A DNA stretch of 38,028 nt, taken from assembly GCA_029204225.1 (NCBI GenBank), contig CM055110.1, forward strand, positions 15,288,609-15,326,636, written 5' to 3'. The DNA is from Diphasiastrum complanatum (Eukaryota; Streptophyta; Lycopodiopsida; Lycopodiales; Lycopodiaceae). Below the pieces are notes generated by a model, which was given only the letters and a program-made list of their open reading frames with translations, had not been told where the DNA came from and made no database searches. Positions 10,191 through 19,206 of the stretch are shown piece after piece. The position numbers and the translations under genes are program-made. Each line of letters starts with the position of its first letter. Within the stretch, counting starts at the first letter, position 1.

Positions 10191-11275
10191 GATCTTTTTG
10201 TGTACATGGAGCTATGCAAGTGGATGGATGTTATATTGCTGTGAAATCAAGTAATGGATCTGGAAAATAAAGTTTGTTCAATGACTTTGATGATCAAGTT
10301 GAAGATCAAGAAGTTGATCTCGAAGCGCTTCAACTAGTCAAAAGGCAAGGTCGCAATTTGGAGCTAGTCAAGAGCATCAAAGGAGAGGTAATTGGCAAAG
10401 GTGTTATGGATCTATTTTTACAGTATATTTAAGACTCAAGTAAGGTCAAAGGAGCATCAAGGAAGTGTTGTTCAAGTTTACTTTACTTGTTCTATCTCAT
10501 GTTTGAGCAATTTCATGTGGATGTGTGCAAATTGTCAAGATATGGTAAAACTAGCTACACTGGTGAGCATTGTTTTGATGTTGGATTTGTACTAGCATTC
10601 TTGGCTGATTTTGCTGAAAGAAATGAAGCTATTGGAGGTTTGATTATGTCACTCATCCATGGCTAAGTTCTCAAGTGTTGAGCTACTTGGTGCCAATACT
10701 TGGAGATTGTCAATTTTTGGTGAATTCATGGTCATTTTCTTGTGTCAAGTAGATCTTGAAGATGGACTAGTGCAAACTACTTGGTTTATGGAGTCATGTG
10801 GTTCTGGATTTGCATCATTAATGTACTCACCTACTCATGGATTTCCAAGGTTTGATGGTTTCTTGTGGCAAGATGAAGATGGAGGCTCATTCATGGAGTA
10901 TCATGGTGGATACAAGACAACAAAGGACAAAGGAGGAGGAGACATGCAAGCAAAAGTTGATCACTCACATTTATTGTTTGTTTGCTGTATTTTTCTAGAG
11001 AGTTCAGAGTTGGAAGCATGGTGGAATCATTTCATTTACATTCTATTTGATTCTTCATGTTCTAGTCATATTTTTACATGCAAAATTGATGTAAGAAATA
11101 GTGAAGCATCCCAAGTGGACACTATTCTCTATATCAATTATGGTTGTTTCTATTTTGAGCATTACATGATCATTGAAAGGAGATCTATTCTTAGGAAGAA
11201 GATCATTCTTATGATGGATCAAAGTTCTATTGGCAAAAACTATGCTAGGAGCATTGGAAGCTAGGAAGGCGAGTT
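10191..11275 (+). other. Unrecognised segment in place of Copia reverse transcriptase
   Basis: This segment is about as long as the missing RT would be, but no frame shows RT motifs (no KWV.K.K, no Y.DD, no LRYL before the junction). It holds a plus-strand open frame at 10659-11264 (201 codons, rich in Trp, Phe, Gly and Ser) that I do not recognise. It is probably unrelated DNA captured or recombined into the Copia copy. Copia homology resumes at about 11265-11280. Confidence 0.5.
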
Positions 11276-11836
11276 TTGAGGTACATCATTGGAACTCGAG
11301 ATTTTGGCATATTGTATGAGGGATCATCACCTAATCTTTTTGGATTTTCAGATTCGGACTATGCTGGAGATGTAATGGATAGGAAATCCATTAGTTCTTA
11401 TGGTATTTTCATAGGTGATGGAGCTATATCATGGATGTCAAAGAAACAAGCCACTATCTCATTGTCATCTAGTGAGACCGAGTACAAAGCTCTTACACAT
11501 TGCACAAAGGAGATGGTATGGATCAAGAGGATGATCAAGGATCTTCACTTGCTGGATTTTTCAGAGAGCCCAATCATCTTTTGTGACAATCAATCAGCCC
11601 AAATAATGGCATCCAATCCTATCTTTCATGCTAGGAGCAAGCATATTGAGATACAATATCATTTTGTGAGGGAGCGAGTCATTGCAAAGGAGGTGGAGCT
11701 TCAACATGTGTCTTCAAGGGAATGTGTAGCTGATATCTTCACCAAAGCATTGGGAAAAGACTTGTTCATGAAAAGTAGGACTTCACTTGGAGTATTATCA
11801 AAGTCTATGCTAAAACTAGTTGAAGAGGGAGTGTGA
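11276..11836 (+). pseudogene. Copia RNase H domain, frame intact
   Basis: Ribonuclease H part of a Copia polyprotein, which degrades RNA in the RNA:DNA hybrid during reverse transcription. The conserved run is all present: GFSDSDYAGD with the first catalytic Asp, ISWMSKKQ, LSSSETEYKAL with the Glu, FCDNQSAQIMA with the next Asp, HARSKHIEIQYHFVRE, and ADIFTKALG near the end. The frame has no stop over 186 codons, unlike the Gypsy parts, which suggests the Copia fragment is younger. It cannot act alone because the RT it should be fused to is gone. Its stop codon overlaps the first bases of the LTR. Confidence 0.85.
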
Positions 11837-12398
11837 AAGATTCAACTAGTTTCATCACATTTTGTAATATTTTCATATTTGGCATATTGAGGCCAAAACT
11901 TGTTTTAGACTTAGAGGTTGACTTTTCAAAGTTCATTAGTCTAAATTTCATTTGAATAAACACTTTTTGAAAGTGTGGGAAAGATAGAATGCGAGTTTGA
12001 GTAGATTCAATTTGAATAAGTTGGGTACATTGAATCTAGACCCAAAATTGGTAGGGTTAGCATTTTGGTGGGAAAGCCAAGTGGCCAAATAGGGTTTGGA
12101 CCTGTTATAAAAGGATGTAACTCGTGGAGAGAGTCATCTTCTCTCTTCTCTATCTCATTTCATGCTTATACATGGTTCTCTTGGGTTCTACTATCCATTG
12201 GTGCACTATCTTGGTGATTGCTTGCAATTCTATGTGTAGAATGATCTATATTTGTTATTTTTGGATCCACACGTGTGAAATACAGTAGCTTGCTGGTTTT
12301 GTACAGACAACAATAGTAATAATCATTTCATTCAAGTTTGATCAAGTTCTATTAGTGTTTGCATCTCAAATTGTGTGTAGATGCTGATTTTTTCTACA
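11832..12398 (+). repeat. Copia 3' LTR (right boundary approximate)
   Basis: It starts TGTGAAAGATTCAACTAG directly after the purine-rich tract GAAGAGGGAG, the usual polypurine tract and LTR junction of Copia elements. It contains a TATA box at 12106-12113 followed by CT-rich sequence. There is no second copy in the window, so the end is a guess (CA at about 12398). Confidence 0.6.
12106..12113 (+). promoter_or_regulatory. Putative TATA box of the Copia LTR
   Basis: TATAAAAG followed by GATGTAACTC, then the CT-rich stretch TCTTCTCTCTTCTCTATCTC about 25 bases on. This is a common plant LTR promoter layout. Confidence 0.55.
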
Positions 12399-12439
12399 TT
12401 GGTGAAATTGGTAGTGTATTTCTCTTTCTAACCAAAGAT

Positions 12440-13898
12440 CATTCAAGTAGATTGGATCTTAAGGATCTAAAATCTTTCACAAGAATCACCAGGTGGCTCC
12501 TCTTGTTGTTGGAATTTCATTTTCGGATAGTAGTTCGCAAGGGAAAACAACACTATATGGCAGATCATGTGTCACGAATCAAGGGAAAGGAGATTGCAAC
12601 CCAACCCGACGATGAGCTGGCAGATGTTGCCTTATTTTACGTGGATATAGTACCAGAATGGGCTTCCGACATTGTTGAATATCTAATGTGGGGCCAACTA
12701 GACAAATCACTACCAAAGGCGGAACAACGAAAATTGATCTTGAACGCTAGACCTTATCAGCTGATTGCCGGCCAGTTGTACCGAAGAGGTCCAGACGGAA
12801 TTCTTCGGCGGTGTATTCTTCCTCATGAGACCACCCAAATCATTTTGCTTTCACATGCATGGGTGGAGGTCATTTTGCTTCTGACATTATAGTTTGCAAG
12901 ATCCTGCAATCAAGACGTTGGTGGCCAATGATTCATAAAGACACGGAGGAATACTTGAAAAAGTGTGATGCGTGCCAAAGGGCAAGGAGACCAACGAGAT
13001 TGAACTATGATCTACTACACCCAGTATTAGCCCAAGCGTCATTCGAAAAATGGGGATTGGATTATATTGGTCCAATTCACCCTGCAGCAAGGTGTTCCCA
13101 GGCTCGATACATAATCGTAGCCACAGACTACCTCACCAAATGGGTCGAAGCAAAGGCAGTAAGAGTAGCTGATGCTAGGACCACTGCCAAGTTCCTTTAT
13201 GAAAATATCATTGTGCGCTTCGTATGCCCGGTGGAACTAGTCAGTGAAGCCATTTCATCAACGAGACCATTAAGGTCCTGTTGGAGGAATTCTTCATGAT
13301 CCACAGAACTAGTACGTCTTATTATCCTCGTGGTAATGGGCAAGCAAAATCATCCAATAAGATCCTATGTAGCTTGCTCACGAAAACAGTTGAAGCTAGC
13401 AGATCAGATTGGGAACACAAGTTGCATGTTGCACTGTGGGCATTTAGGACAGCATATAAAGGGAGCACTAATCAAACACCCTTCCAATTGATATATGGTC
13501 AAGATGCTGTGATGCCAGTAGAGTTTTTAGTTCCTTCATTAAGGATTGCCACTGCGCAACGTCTTAATGAATCCAAATCTCTACAGCTATGCCACGAAGC
13601 TCTGCATAAACTTTGTGAAATATGCTTACTAGCTATGCATGCACTGGCAGCTGAAAAGGAAAGACGCAAAGTTTGGCATGATCACAGATTACAAAAGAAG
13701 GATCTTCGTTCAGGAGATCTGGTCTTGATGTATAAAACCAAGATGATCAAGGGGAAGTTAAAATTCACGGGCGAAGGTCCTTATAGGATCAAGAAAACTC
13801 TTAATCATGGGGCCGTGAACTTAGAACAGCTTGATGGGATGCCATTCGACACACCCATCAATGGTAGCCGGTTGCACAAGTATTGGCCACCACAGTAA
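12440..13898 (+). pseudogene. Gypsy RNase H tail and integrase remnant
   Basis: End of the Gypsy pol polyprotein. ITRWLLLLLEFHFRIVVRKG and ADHVSRI mark the C-terminus of RNase H. The integrase follows: its zinc-binding part (two His near 12855-12875, then CDACQRA) spans a frameshift at about 12860-12890. The core has FEKWGLDYIGPIHP with the first Asp and IIVATDYLTKWVEAKAV. A small deletion near 13245 removes the segment with the second catalytic Asp and changes frame. The third residue, Glu in the usual GQAES, is Lys here (NGQAKSSNK). The rest, with TPFQLIYGQDAVMPVEF and the GPY/F module (GEGPYRIKKTL), is open to the stop at 13898. The enzyme is dead. A purine-rich GATTGGGGGTGG at about 13909-13920 follows directly. 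Confidence 0.85.
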
Positions 13899-14329
13899 GA
13901 CAGATCCAGATTGGGGGTGGCACATTACCAATAGCTAATCTGCTCAGCCATCATCGCTAGATCTAAGGAGATCAAGCCAAATCAAGCAAAATCCATCAAG
14001 ATTCAGCCAGATCTGGCAAGATCGGGAAAATCCATCAGAATCCAAGGAGGATCCAGATCTTGATAGGGTAAAAAAGGAAGCAGATCATCAGATTGACTGA
14101 TGGATCTACTACCAAGAATCCATCAGAATTTCCAGAGCACTACCAACAGTCAGATCAAGCCTGGATGAAGCTGATTACCAGTTTACAAAAGTTAAAAATC
14201 AAAAAATCTCGAGATCTCGTCAAAAAACACTCTAAAAGAGAACTTTTTTCATGATTTTTTGAGATCCTCTGGGAGATAGCTCTTGAAAATTGGACAGTCA
14301 CTAGATCTGACCTAGATGCATCCATGGAA
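13899..14329. other. Gypsy spacer, GATC- and CCATCAGAATC-rich
   Basis: No coding sequence is apparent. The stretch is built from short imperfect repeats such as AGATCAAGCC, AGATCCAG and ATCCATCAGAATC, in multiple copies between about 13960 and 14150. It separates the integrase from the second motif block. Confidence 0.5.
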
Positions 14330-14640
14330 ATTTTTGCGAGAGTTCCTGATGGAGGAATCATCATTTTTTAGTGTATGCGAGAGTTCCCAGAAGTAGAATT
14401 TTCAGAACCCTCGCAAAGCATCAAGATCATCTTACCAACTCTCGCAAGATGCCTAAATGGAATCAGAGCAGTGAAATCAGCCTGCCTACATGATCTGATC
14501 TTGAAAATCTAATCACAAGAACAAGTTGTGCAAGAGATCACTTCCTGCAAGAGTTGAACTCTCGCAGACAGCCTGAACCCTCGCAGAACCTTCGCATAGG
14601 AGTCAAATCACCTTTTGAACTCTCGCAGACTTTTCTGAGG
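14330..14640. repeat. Block 2 of the GAACTCTCGCAGA / TGCGAGAGTTC motif
   Basis: The same short motif as in the Gypsy leader recurs here about ten times in 310 bases, again in both orientations. Reverse forms (TGCGAGAGTTCC) are near 14334 and 14374. Forward forms (CCCTCGCAAAG, ACTCTCGCAAG, ACTCTCGCAGA, CCCTCGCAGA, CTTCGCATAG) are near 14407, 14438, 14560, 14579, 14591 and 14620. A reverse CTGCAAGAGTTG directly precedes a forward GAACTCTCGCAGA at about 14547-14570. Confidence 0.85.
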
Positions 14641-14997
14641 TCTTAGAATTTTGTGAAGAAGGTGCCTGCCAAAATTTGGGTGGAACCGAACAAGGGAAAG
14701 AAAATTTTACCTAATACACACTCTAAATTCCGCTATACAAGGGCTGAATTCGAGTCATTTGTCACCTTTGCTAACAAAGCTCTGTTTTCCACTAAAAATA
14801 CCAAGGTTTTTGTTTTCAACCAAACTTCCTACCAACTGTCATCTGCTCATATTAAACACTGATATGCATTCTGAACTACAATCATTGTTCTCCAACACTC
14901 ATTATTCTCAGTTTTCTACTGTTTCCACAGCTTTTTCCATTTTCCACCGTTTTTTCTACTTTTTCGACTTTTTCAACCACTAATCATCATTGCTAAC

Positions 14998-16659
14998 ATG
15001 GCCTCCTTATCCTCTGAAGACTTTGACGCCAAACAGGTGATCCAGCGTGACATCCCCGAGGCCACGCAGATTGGGCCTCTACCCTCTGACACTCTGATCC
15101 AATCATAGCTGCTGACAACAGGCCCCCTCCTTGAAGCAATGGGTTTTTACCTGACGCTCTTCCATTCTGAGATTAACATGGGCCTCGCCCTTCACGCTTA
15201 CGCCACCTGGGATGAGGACAAGGCTCGTTTCCACTTCTTGTACCAAGGTACCATGTACAAGGTCTGAATTAACGTCGACTCGATGATTACCATTGGCATT
15301 ATGTCCGGTGATTGTCAACCCATCTCCCATCGCCAAGACAAAGCTCTGGTCAATTTATTTGTCACCCAAACCACACTAGAAATTCCCATCCAAACCAACA
15401 ATGGTTACCTGATAGAAGCTATCACGGAACCCGTCATTCAGGTGGCTGCGCATCTGTTGAATAACTTTCTAGTTATTTCAACATTTTGCAAGGACAGAAT
15501 CTAGTCTACGCTGCTAGTCAGATAGTGGAATCCTTTCTGGAATTTCCTAACCCCTTTGTTGTGCCATACGACTGGCATAGCTTCCTTATTCGAGAACTAA
15601 CAAACTCCATCAAACCCAGCAACCGTGAGCGAATCGCAGCAGGCCCCCTATTGTGTAACTTTGCCTATGCACTTCTCGAGGCAAAAGTGTGCGGTTTCCA
15701 ACGCTCATCCCTCTTGTCTACCCTTGTGCCACATACTAACCTTTACCCACCATCTCAAGCATCTACCTCCTCCCAACCTGTAGTCATTAACATAACGGCC
15801 AGCAAACGAATGTGTGGTGCTGCCTCTACATCCACATCTCCACCTATTACCCGAAGACGTGTCTCCACTGCCGCACTAACCACTCCATCAACCACCGCCA
15901 CTTCTTCTTCTGTGCAACCCCCCACTCCAATTTCTGTTGCCACTACCTCTCTTCATGTTGCATCCACATCTGTTTCTGTCTCCATCCTCGTTTCTTCTGT
16001 TGATACCACTCCTACTTCTCTTCTAGTGTCCACTGCTCCATCCATCACCATCGCATCCTCCATCACTCCTACCACCAGCGTTGCTCCTCTCACATTCAAT
16101 CCTTCGGATTCGCAACTATCCCCCGACACTCTGGCATGGATGCAGATTATCAATTTTTCACCCCCACGCCAGACACTTTATGCTCCATCCTCACCTTCTT
16201 CCATACTCCACACCACCCTTCAGTTTCCACTATTCCTGCCATCCTCTCATTCGGACAAACCGTCCTCACCCCTGTTTCCATAGTGTTTTTCACACCCCAC
16301 CCGCTTCACCAAAAAAGGTTGTCGAGGGCAGCCAACCGCTGCCTGATGATGCATTTGTACAAACAATTTTTGTAGCATCACCAGATCAGACTGATCCTAC
16401 CGCCCCAGATGGCATCAGGACAAATGAAAACCTGATCATAGACAATGACGACGGAATTCCACAAGTCATTGGGGCCGATACAACACCAGCCCCTACCAGT
16501 GCCAGTGTACCAGCTGCTCCCACGATGGTGTACCAAACTCTAGGAAAATACATCCTGGATGCGATAGCGGCCAAAGCTATTCTGGACAGCAGGTACTATA
16601 GTTGGCAACGAGTAATACACAGCTATGAGCAGACCTCACCAAGCTGTAGCAAGAGCTGA
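14998..16659 (+). pseudogene. Gypsy extra coding region, N-terminal part
   Basis: An additional gene between integrase and 3' LTR, in sense orientation. It starts at ATG 14998 (MASLSSEDFDAKQVIQRDIP), with stops near 15106 and 15265, and continues in the same frame to 15504. The frame then shifts to 15486-16283, then to 16081-16659. The first 250 or so codons look globular (FVVPYDWHSFLIRELTNSI, GPLLCNFAYALLEAK). The next 200 are Ser/Thr/Pro-rich. After that comes an acidic and Pro-rich linker and a helical start (LGKYILDAIAAKAILDSR). I see no signal peptide or membrane segment, which argues against an envelope-like role. I do not recognise the family. Base composition is clearly less AT-rich than the flanking host sequence. 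Confidence 0.6.
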
Positions 16660-17856
16660 TTCTGGCTCAACAACACGAACAAGCAGGGCACCAGGAGATT
16701 GCCAAGCTGCAGCAGAAGGAGGAGGGCCTAAACAAATATATTCAAAGCCTCTCTAAAGCGCTGACTGAGGCCTCCACAAAGGTGCGGGGGCTTCAAGCTG
16801 AACCATCCCAACCATCCAAGCGCAACTTACACTTTTGGAAACAGAGAACGCGTGCCTGGGGACGGAGGTCAAAGCCTTACAAGACGAGAAGCTAGTCTGG
16901 TTAGCTCAATCTGCACCGGACAGAAGGCTGCTTTCCCAATCAGAGATGAATCTTCTATGGCGTCAGGTGCAGATTTATAGTCAAACCCTCAACAGCTACC
17001 AGACGGAAGTCAATAAGTATCGGACAAGTGCAACGCAAGAGCTCGCCTAGGCCAAGCAAGCCCTCAAGGCATGCCAGAAATACATGGAAACGAAAGCCCA
17101 ACCCACCCCCGTGGTAATTCACCACCACCTTATTTTGACGCTGCACAGGCTAGTACCAGCCAAGATCAGAGCCAACAGACAGCAGGGGGATTTCAACCAG
17201 ACCAAGGGTCCGAAGGCCAAGACCAAGGGCAGACAGATGCGGCCGCTGAGATGCGATACCAGAGCCAAGGTGCAACCACCAGTCAGGGCCAAGCAACATC
17301 ATCCAGAGGGTCGCGAACGATATCTGCCAGCCAGGCCTTTCGAAGATCGAAGTTCATGGAGGAGAATATCAATGAATTTTTATCCAAATATCCCCACGAG
17401 TCATCAAGAGGCAGCTGGCAGATATCATTCTCAGCTCAGACCATTAAGGAAAGAGAACTACAAGCCTTACCCACCCTCCAACCACAACCGGAGTGGCAAC
17501 AATAGTTATTTGAGAGAGACCCTGCGGCCATCAAGGCTTACGTGACGAGTCCGCAACAGTTACGGGTGAATGCACATTTCCTGCCGTGTCCAAGAAGATT
17601 CAAATGGGCGGAATGCGGCACTCTTCTGGACCAGATTACACTCAACAATTTCAACTGGCCAATCATCAAATCCGAATATGGATGGACAACGGATGTAGAC
17701 GCTAGAAGGGCTCTCTCCGCATTCGTCAGTCACTACATCAATTGTCCTGATCCCACAGTCCGCGCGACAGCCACTTACGCCCGGGAATTAGAATATTTAA
17801 TGGGCATTGAAATAAAATGGGATGATTTCCTTCCCTCCATATTTTGGTCCAAATAA
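16640..17856 (+). pseudogene. Gypsy extra coding region, coiled-coil and C-terminal part
   Basis: Continuation of the preceding coding region. From about 16640 to 17050 the translation, across frameshifts, is dominated by Gln, Glu, Lys and Leu with heptad spacing (KLQQKEEGLNKYIQSLSKAL, EMNLLWRQVQIYSQTLNSYQ), a clear coiled coil. From 17071 a Gln/Ser/Gly-rich linker leads, after one TAG at 17503, into a compact C-terminal domain (17542-17856) with RFKWAECGTLLDQITLNNFN, ARRALSAFVSHYINCPDP and ELEYLMGIEIKWDDFLPSIF. The layout of globular head, Ser/Thr-rich linker, coiled coil, Gln-rich linker and globular tail suggests a multimerising structural or nucleic-acid-handling protein. That is inference; I know no matching family. 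Confidence 0.55.
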
Positions 17857-18146
17857 AGCACTCGCTTCCGACAAAGTCGAAGACCAGCTGCCAGTCGCTC
17901 GCATATATTACCGAGCTGCATTCCTTGGAGATCCCTGGACGAAACGATTCCAAGCATGGATGGACCAGGAATGGCTGACAAGCGTCCACAAGTCCTTCCA
18001 CACGCCAAAGGACTTGAAGAAACTGGATCTTCTCAACTTCATGGAAGATGTTACGGGCTATCTCATCCACTAGAGGTGGTCCAAGAGAACGCTATACTAA
18101 ACCGACAGAGTGCCGAGGGATCGGCACTACTTCAGGCCGTGGGTCC
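17857..18146 (+). other. End of Gypsy internal region
   Basis: Short open stretches without recognisable homology lead up to the 3' LTR. The bases directly before the LTR (GGCCGTGGGTCC) are not a good polypurine tract. The better candidate is the GATTGGGGGTGG following the integrase, about 4.2 kb upstream. Confidence 0.4.
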
Positions 18147-18609
18147 TGTTGGGGGTATTCCCAACAAAGTGTAAATAAATAAAATCCTCCAATAACATGT
18201 GTTGTGAGGGCATGGCATCCTACGTGTATAAGCCCATGGCCCAATGAGCACACAATTGAAGTTGTAAATAAAATAAACTTGACTTGGGCCTTGTAATTAA
18301 AATAAAACTAGAGGCCCAATGTCATTTTTAAACTTAGAGATCACTTTTTAGAGTTGGGTCCAAATTGGGACTCACATGAATCTTGTGATTTCTAATGTAC
18401 TTTTTGTGGACCCTTGGATCAAGTTGGGTCCAAGATGAATGGATAGGATCATTGTGAATATTAGCCAATAAGATTGAGGGGCAAGGGCCTTCCCCTTTTT
18501 ATAATAAGGCATCATTTGTACACTAATTCCATGCTTAATGAGAAGGAGAAAACTCTACCATTTTTGGAAGAGAAGCATCCTCATTTGCTATTCACTACTT
18601 GCTATTGCT
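18147..18609 (+). repeat. Truncated 3' LTR of the Gypsy element
   Basis: It is collinear with 5952-6414, with about 14 differences by eye and no gaps, then stops abruptly after TGCTATTGCT. The right 320 bp of the LTR are missing. The next base belongs to a CACTA gene fragment on the opposite strand. Confidence 0.9.
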
Positions 18610-18919
18610 TATCGGCGGCAGGTTGTTTGGCCCATTTACTAAATAATCTGTCACGAAAATGGTGTTGACATAAAGAATAGAGTCGGTCCAAAACCACCCT
18701 CTCTTTCCTATTGACAATTATATTGCCTTGAGGATCCACGTCATAATAAGGATTTGTGGATGACTCTTCAGTGAGGGCGGGATCCACGGCCGCTTGTGAG
18801 GGACCACTCTCATCTTGGCTAAGCATACTTTGCAGTTATGTTTTCTGCTCAGGAGTTGATGATTCATATCAATTTTTTACAAAGTCTCCCGAGCTTTCAC
18901 CACTGCCTAACCCCGCCAT
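18610..18919 (-). pseudogene. CACTA TNPA-like protein, N-terminal fragment
   Basis: Reading on the minus strand from ATG at 18919 (MAGLGSGESSGDFVKN), two stops follow within 30 codons. The frame then runs as an acidic Ser/Pro-rich leader and NPYYDVDPQGNIIVNRKERV, ending in RDRLFSKWAKQPAADK where the Gypsy LTR begins. The last ~17 residues match the start of the plus-strand fragment at 29130, which continues into the body of the protein, so both come from one family. The pattern resembles the second protein of plant En/Spm (CACTA) transposons, the DNA-binding partner of the transposase. Only the N-terminus is left here. Confidence 0.6.
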
Positions 18920-19206
18920 GATTACTACATTCATAAACATATAATACATTACAATAAACCCTAATATATTGAAATGAAGTAGAAAAAAAAAATGGATTAC
19001 AGAACTTTAATGCATATTGGAGTAGAACTTTCATACCTGTGTTAACAAAACAAGAGAGATATGAGTGTAGAGTTCAAGCCTACACCAAGATGCAAAAGAA
19101 TCATATAAGCAACAATGTATAAAAATAGGACTATCTAAAAATTAAAACATTAGAGTCATACAATAATTTTATGTTATTTGTGTTTTGTACTTGTGCATAT
19201 ATGCAG

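Larger units (their letters stand above)
9790..12398 (+). mobile_element. 5'-truncated Ty1/Copia fragment inside the Gypsy element
   Basis: From about 9805 the sequence changes from Gypsy gag tail to Copia: the end of a Copia integrase, the start of RVT_2, an unrecognised kilobase, an intact Copia RNase H frame and one LTR starting at 11832. No matching 5' LTR or Copia gag is present upstream, so the fragment is truncated on its left. Gypsy sequence resumes by about 12440 with an RNase H tail. The Copia piece therefore replaces the Gypsy protease, RT and most of RNase H rather than being a clean insertion. The right boundary (an LTR ending in CA at about 12398) is approximate. Confidence 0.7.
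5952..18609 (+). mobile_element. Ty3/Gypsy LTR retrotransposon, degenerate, with truncated 3' LTR
   Basis: Two direct repeats (5952-6414 and 18147-18609, extending to 6735 in the first) frame a tRNA-Asp-type primer site, a gag region with CCHC knuckles, an RNase H tail, an integrase with HHCC and GPY/F modules, and a long extra coding region before the 3' LTR. Protease, reverse transcriptase and most of RNase H are missing; a Copia fragment sits in their place. The primer type and extra downstream coding region recall the Athila/Tat group, but without RT I cannot place it firmly. The shared LTR part differs at about 14 of 463 positions by eye, so the insertion is fairly old. It interrupts the Helitron-like gene at 5951/5952. 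No target site duplication can be checked because the 3' end is cut off at 18609. Confidence 0.85.

Noticed and set aside
10659-11264. 201-codon open frame as a host gene
   Set aside because: No motif, no splice or start context and location between Copia parts; kept only as an unrecognised segment.
9790-12398. A complete nested Copia element with two LTRs
   Set aside because: No copy of the LTR beginning TGTGAAAGATTC is found upstream, and gag and most of integrase are missing.
14998-17856. Envelope-like gene of the Gypsy element
   Set aside because: No signal peptide, membrane segment or fusion-like segment is visible; the composition is Ser/Thr- and Gln-rich with a coiled coil.
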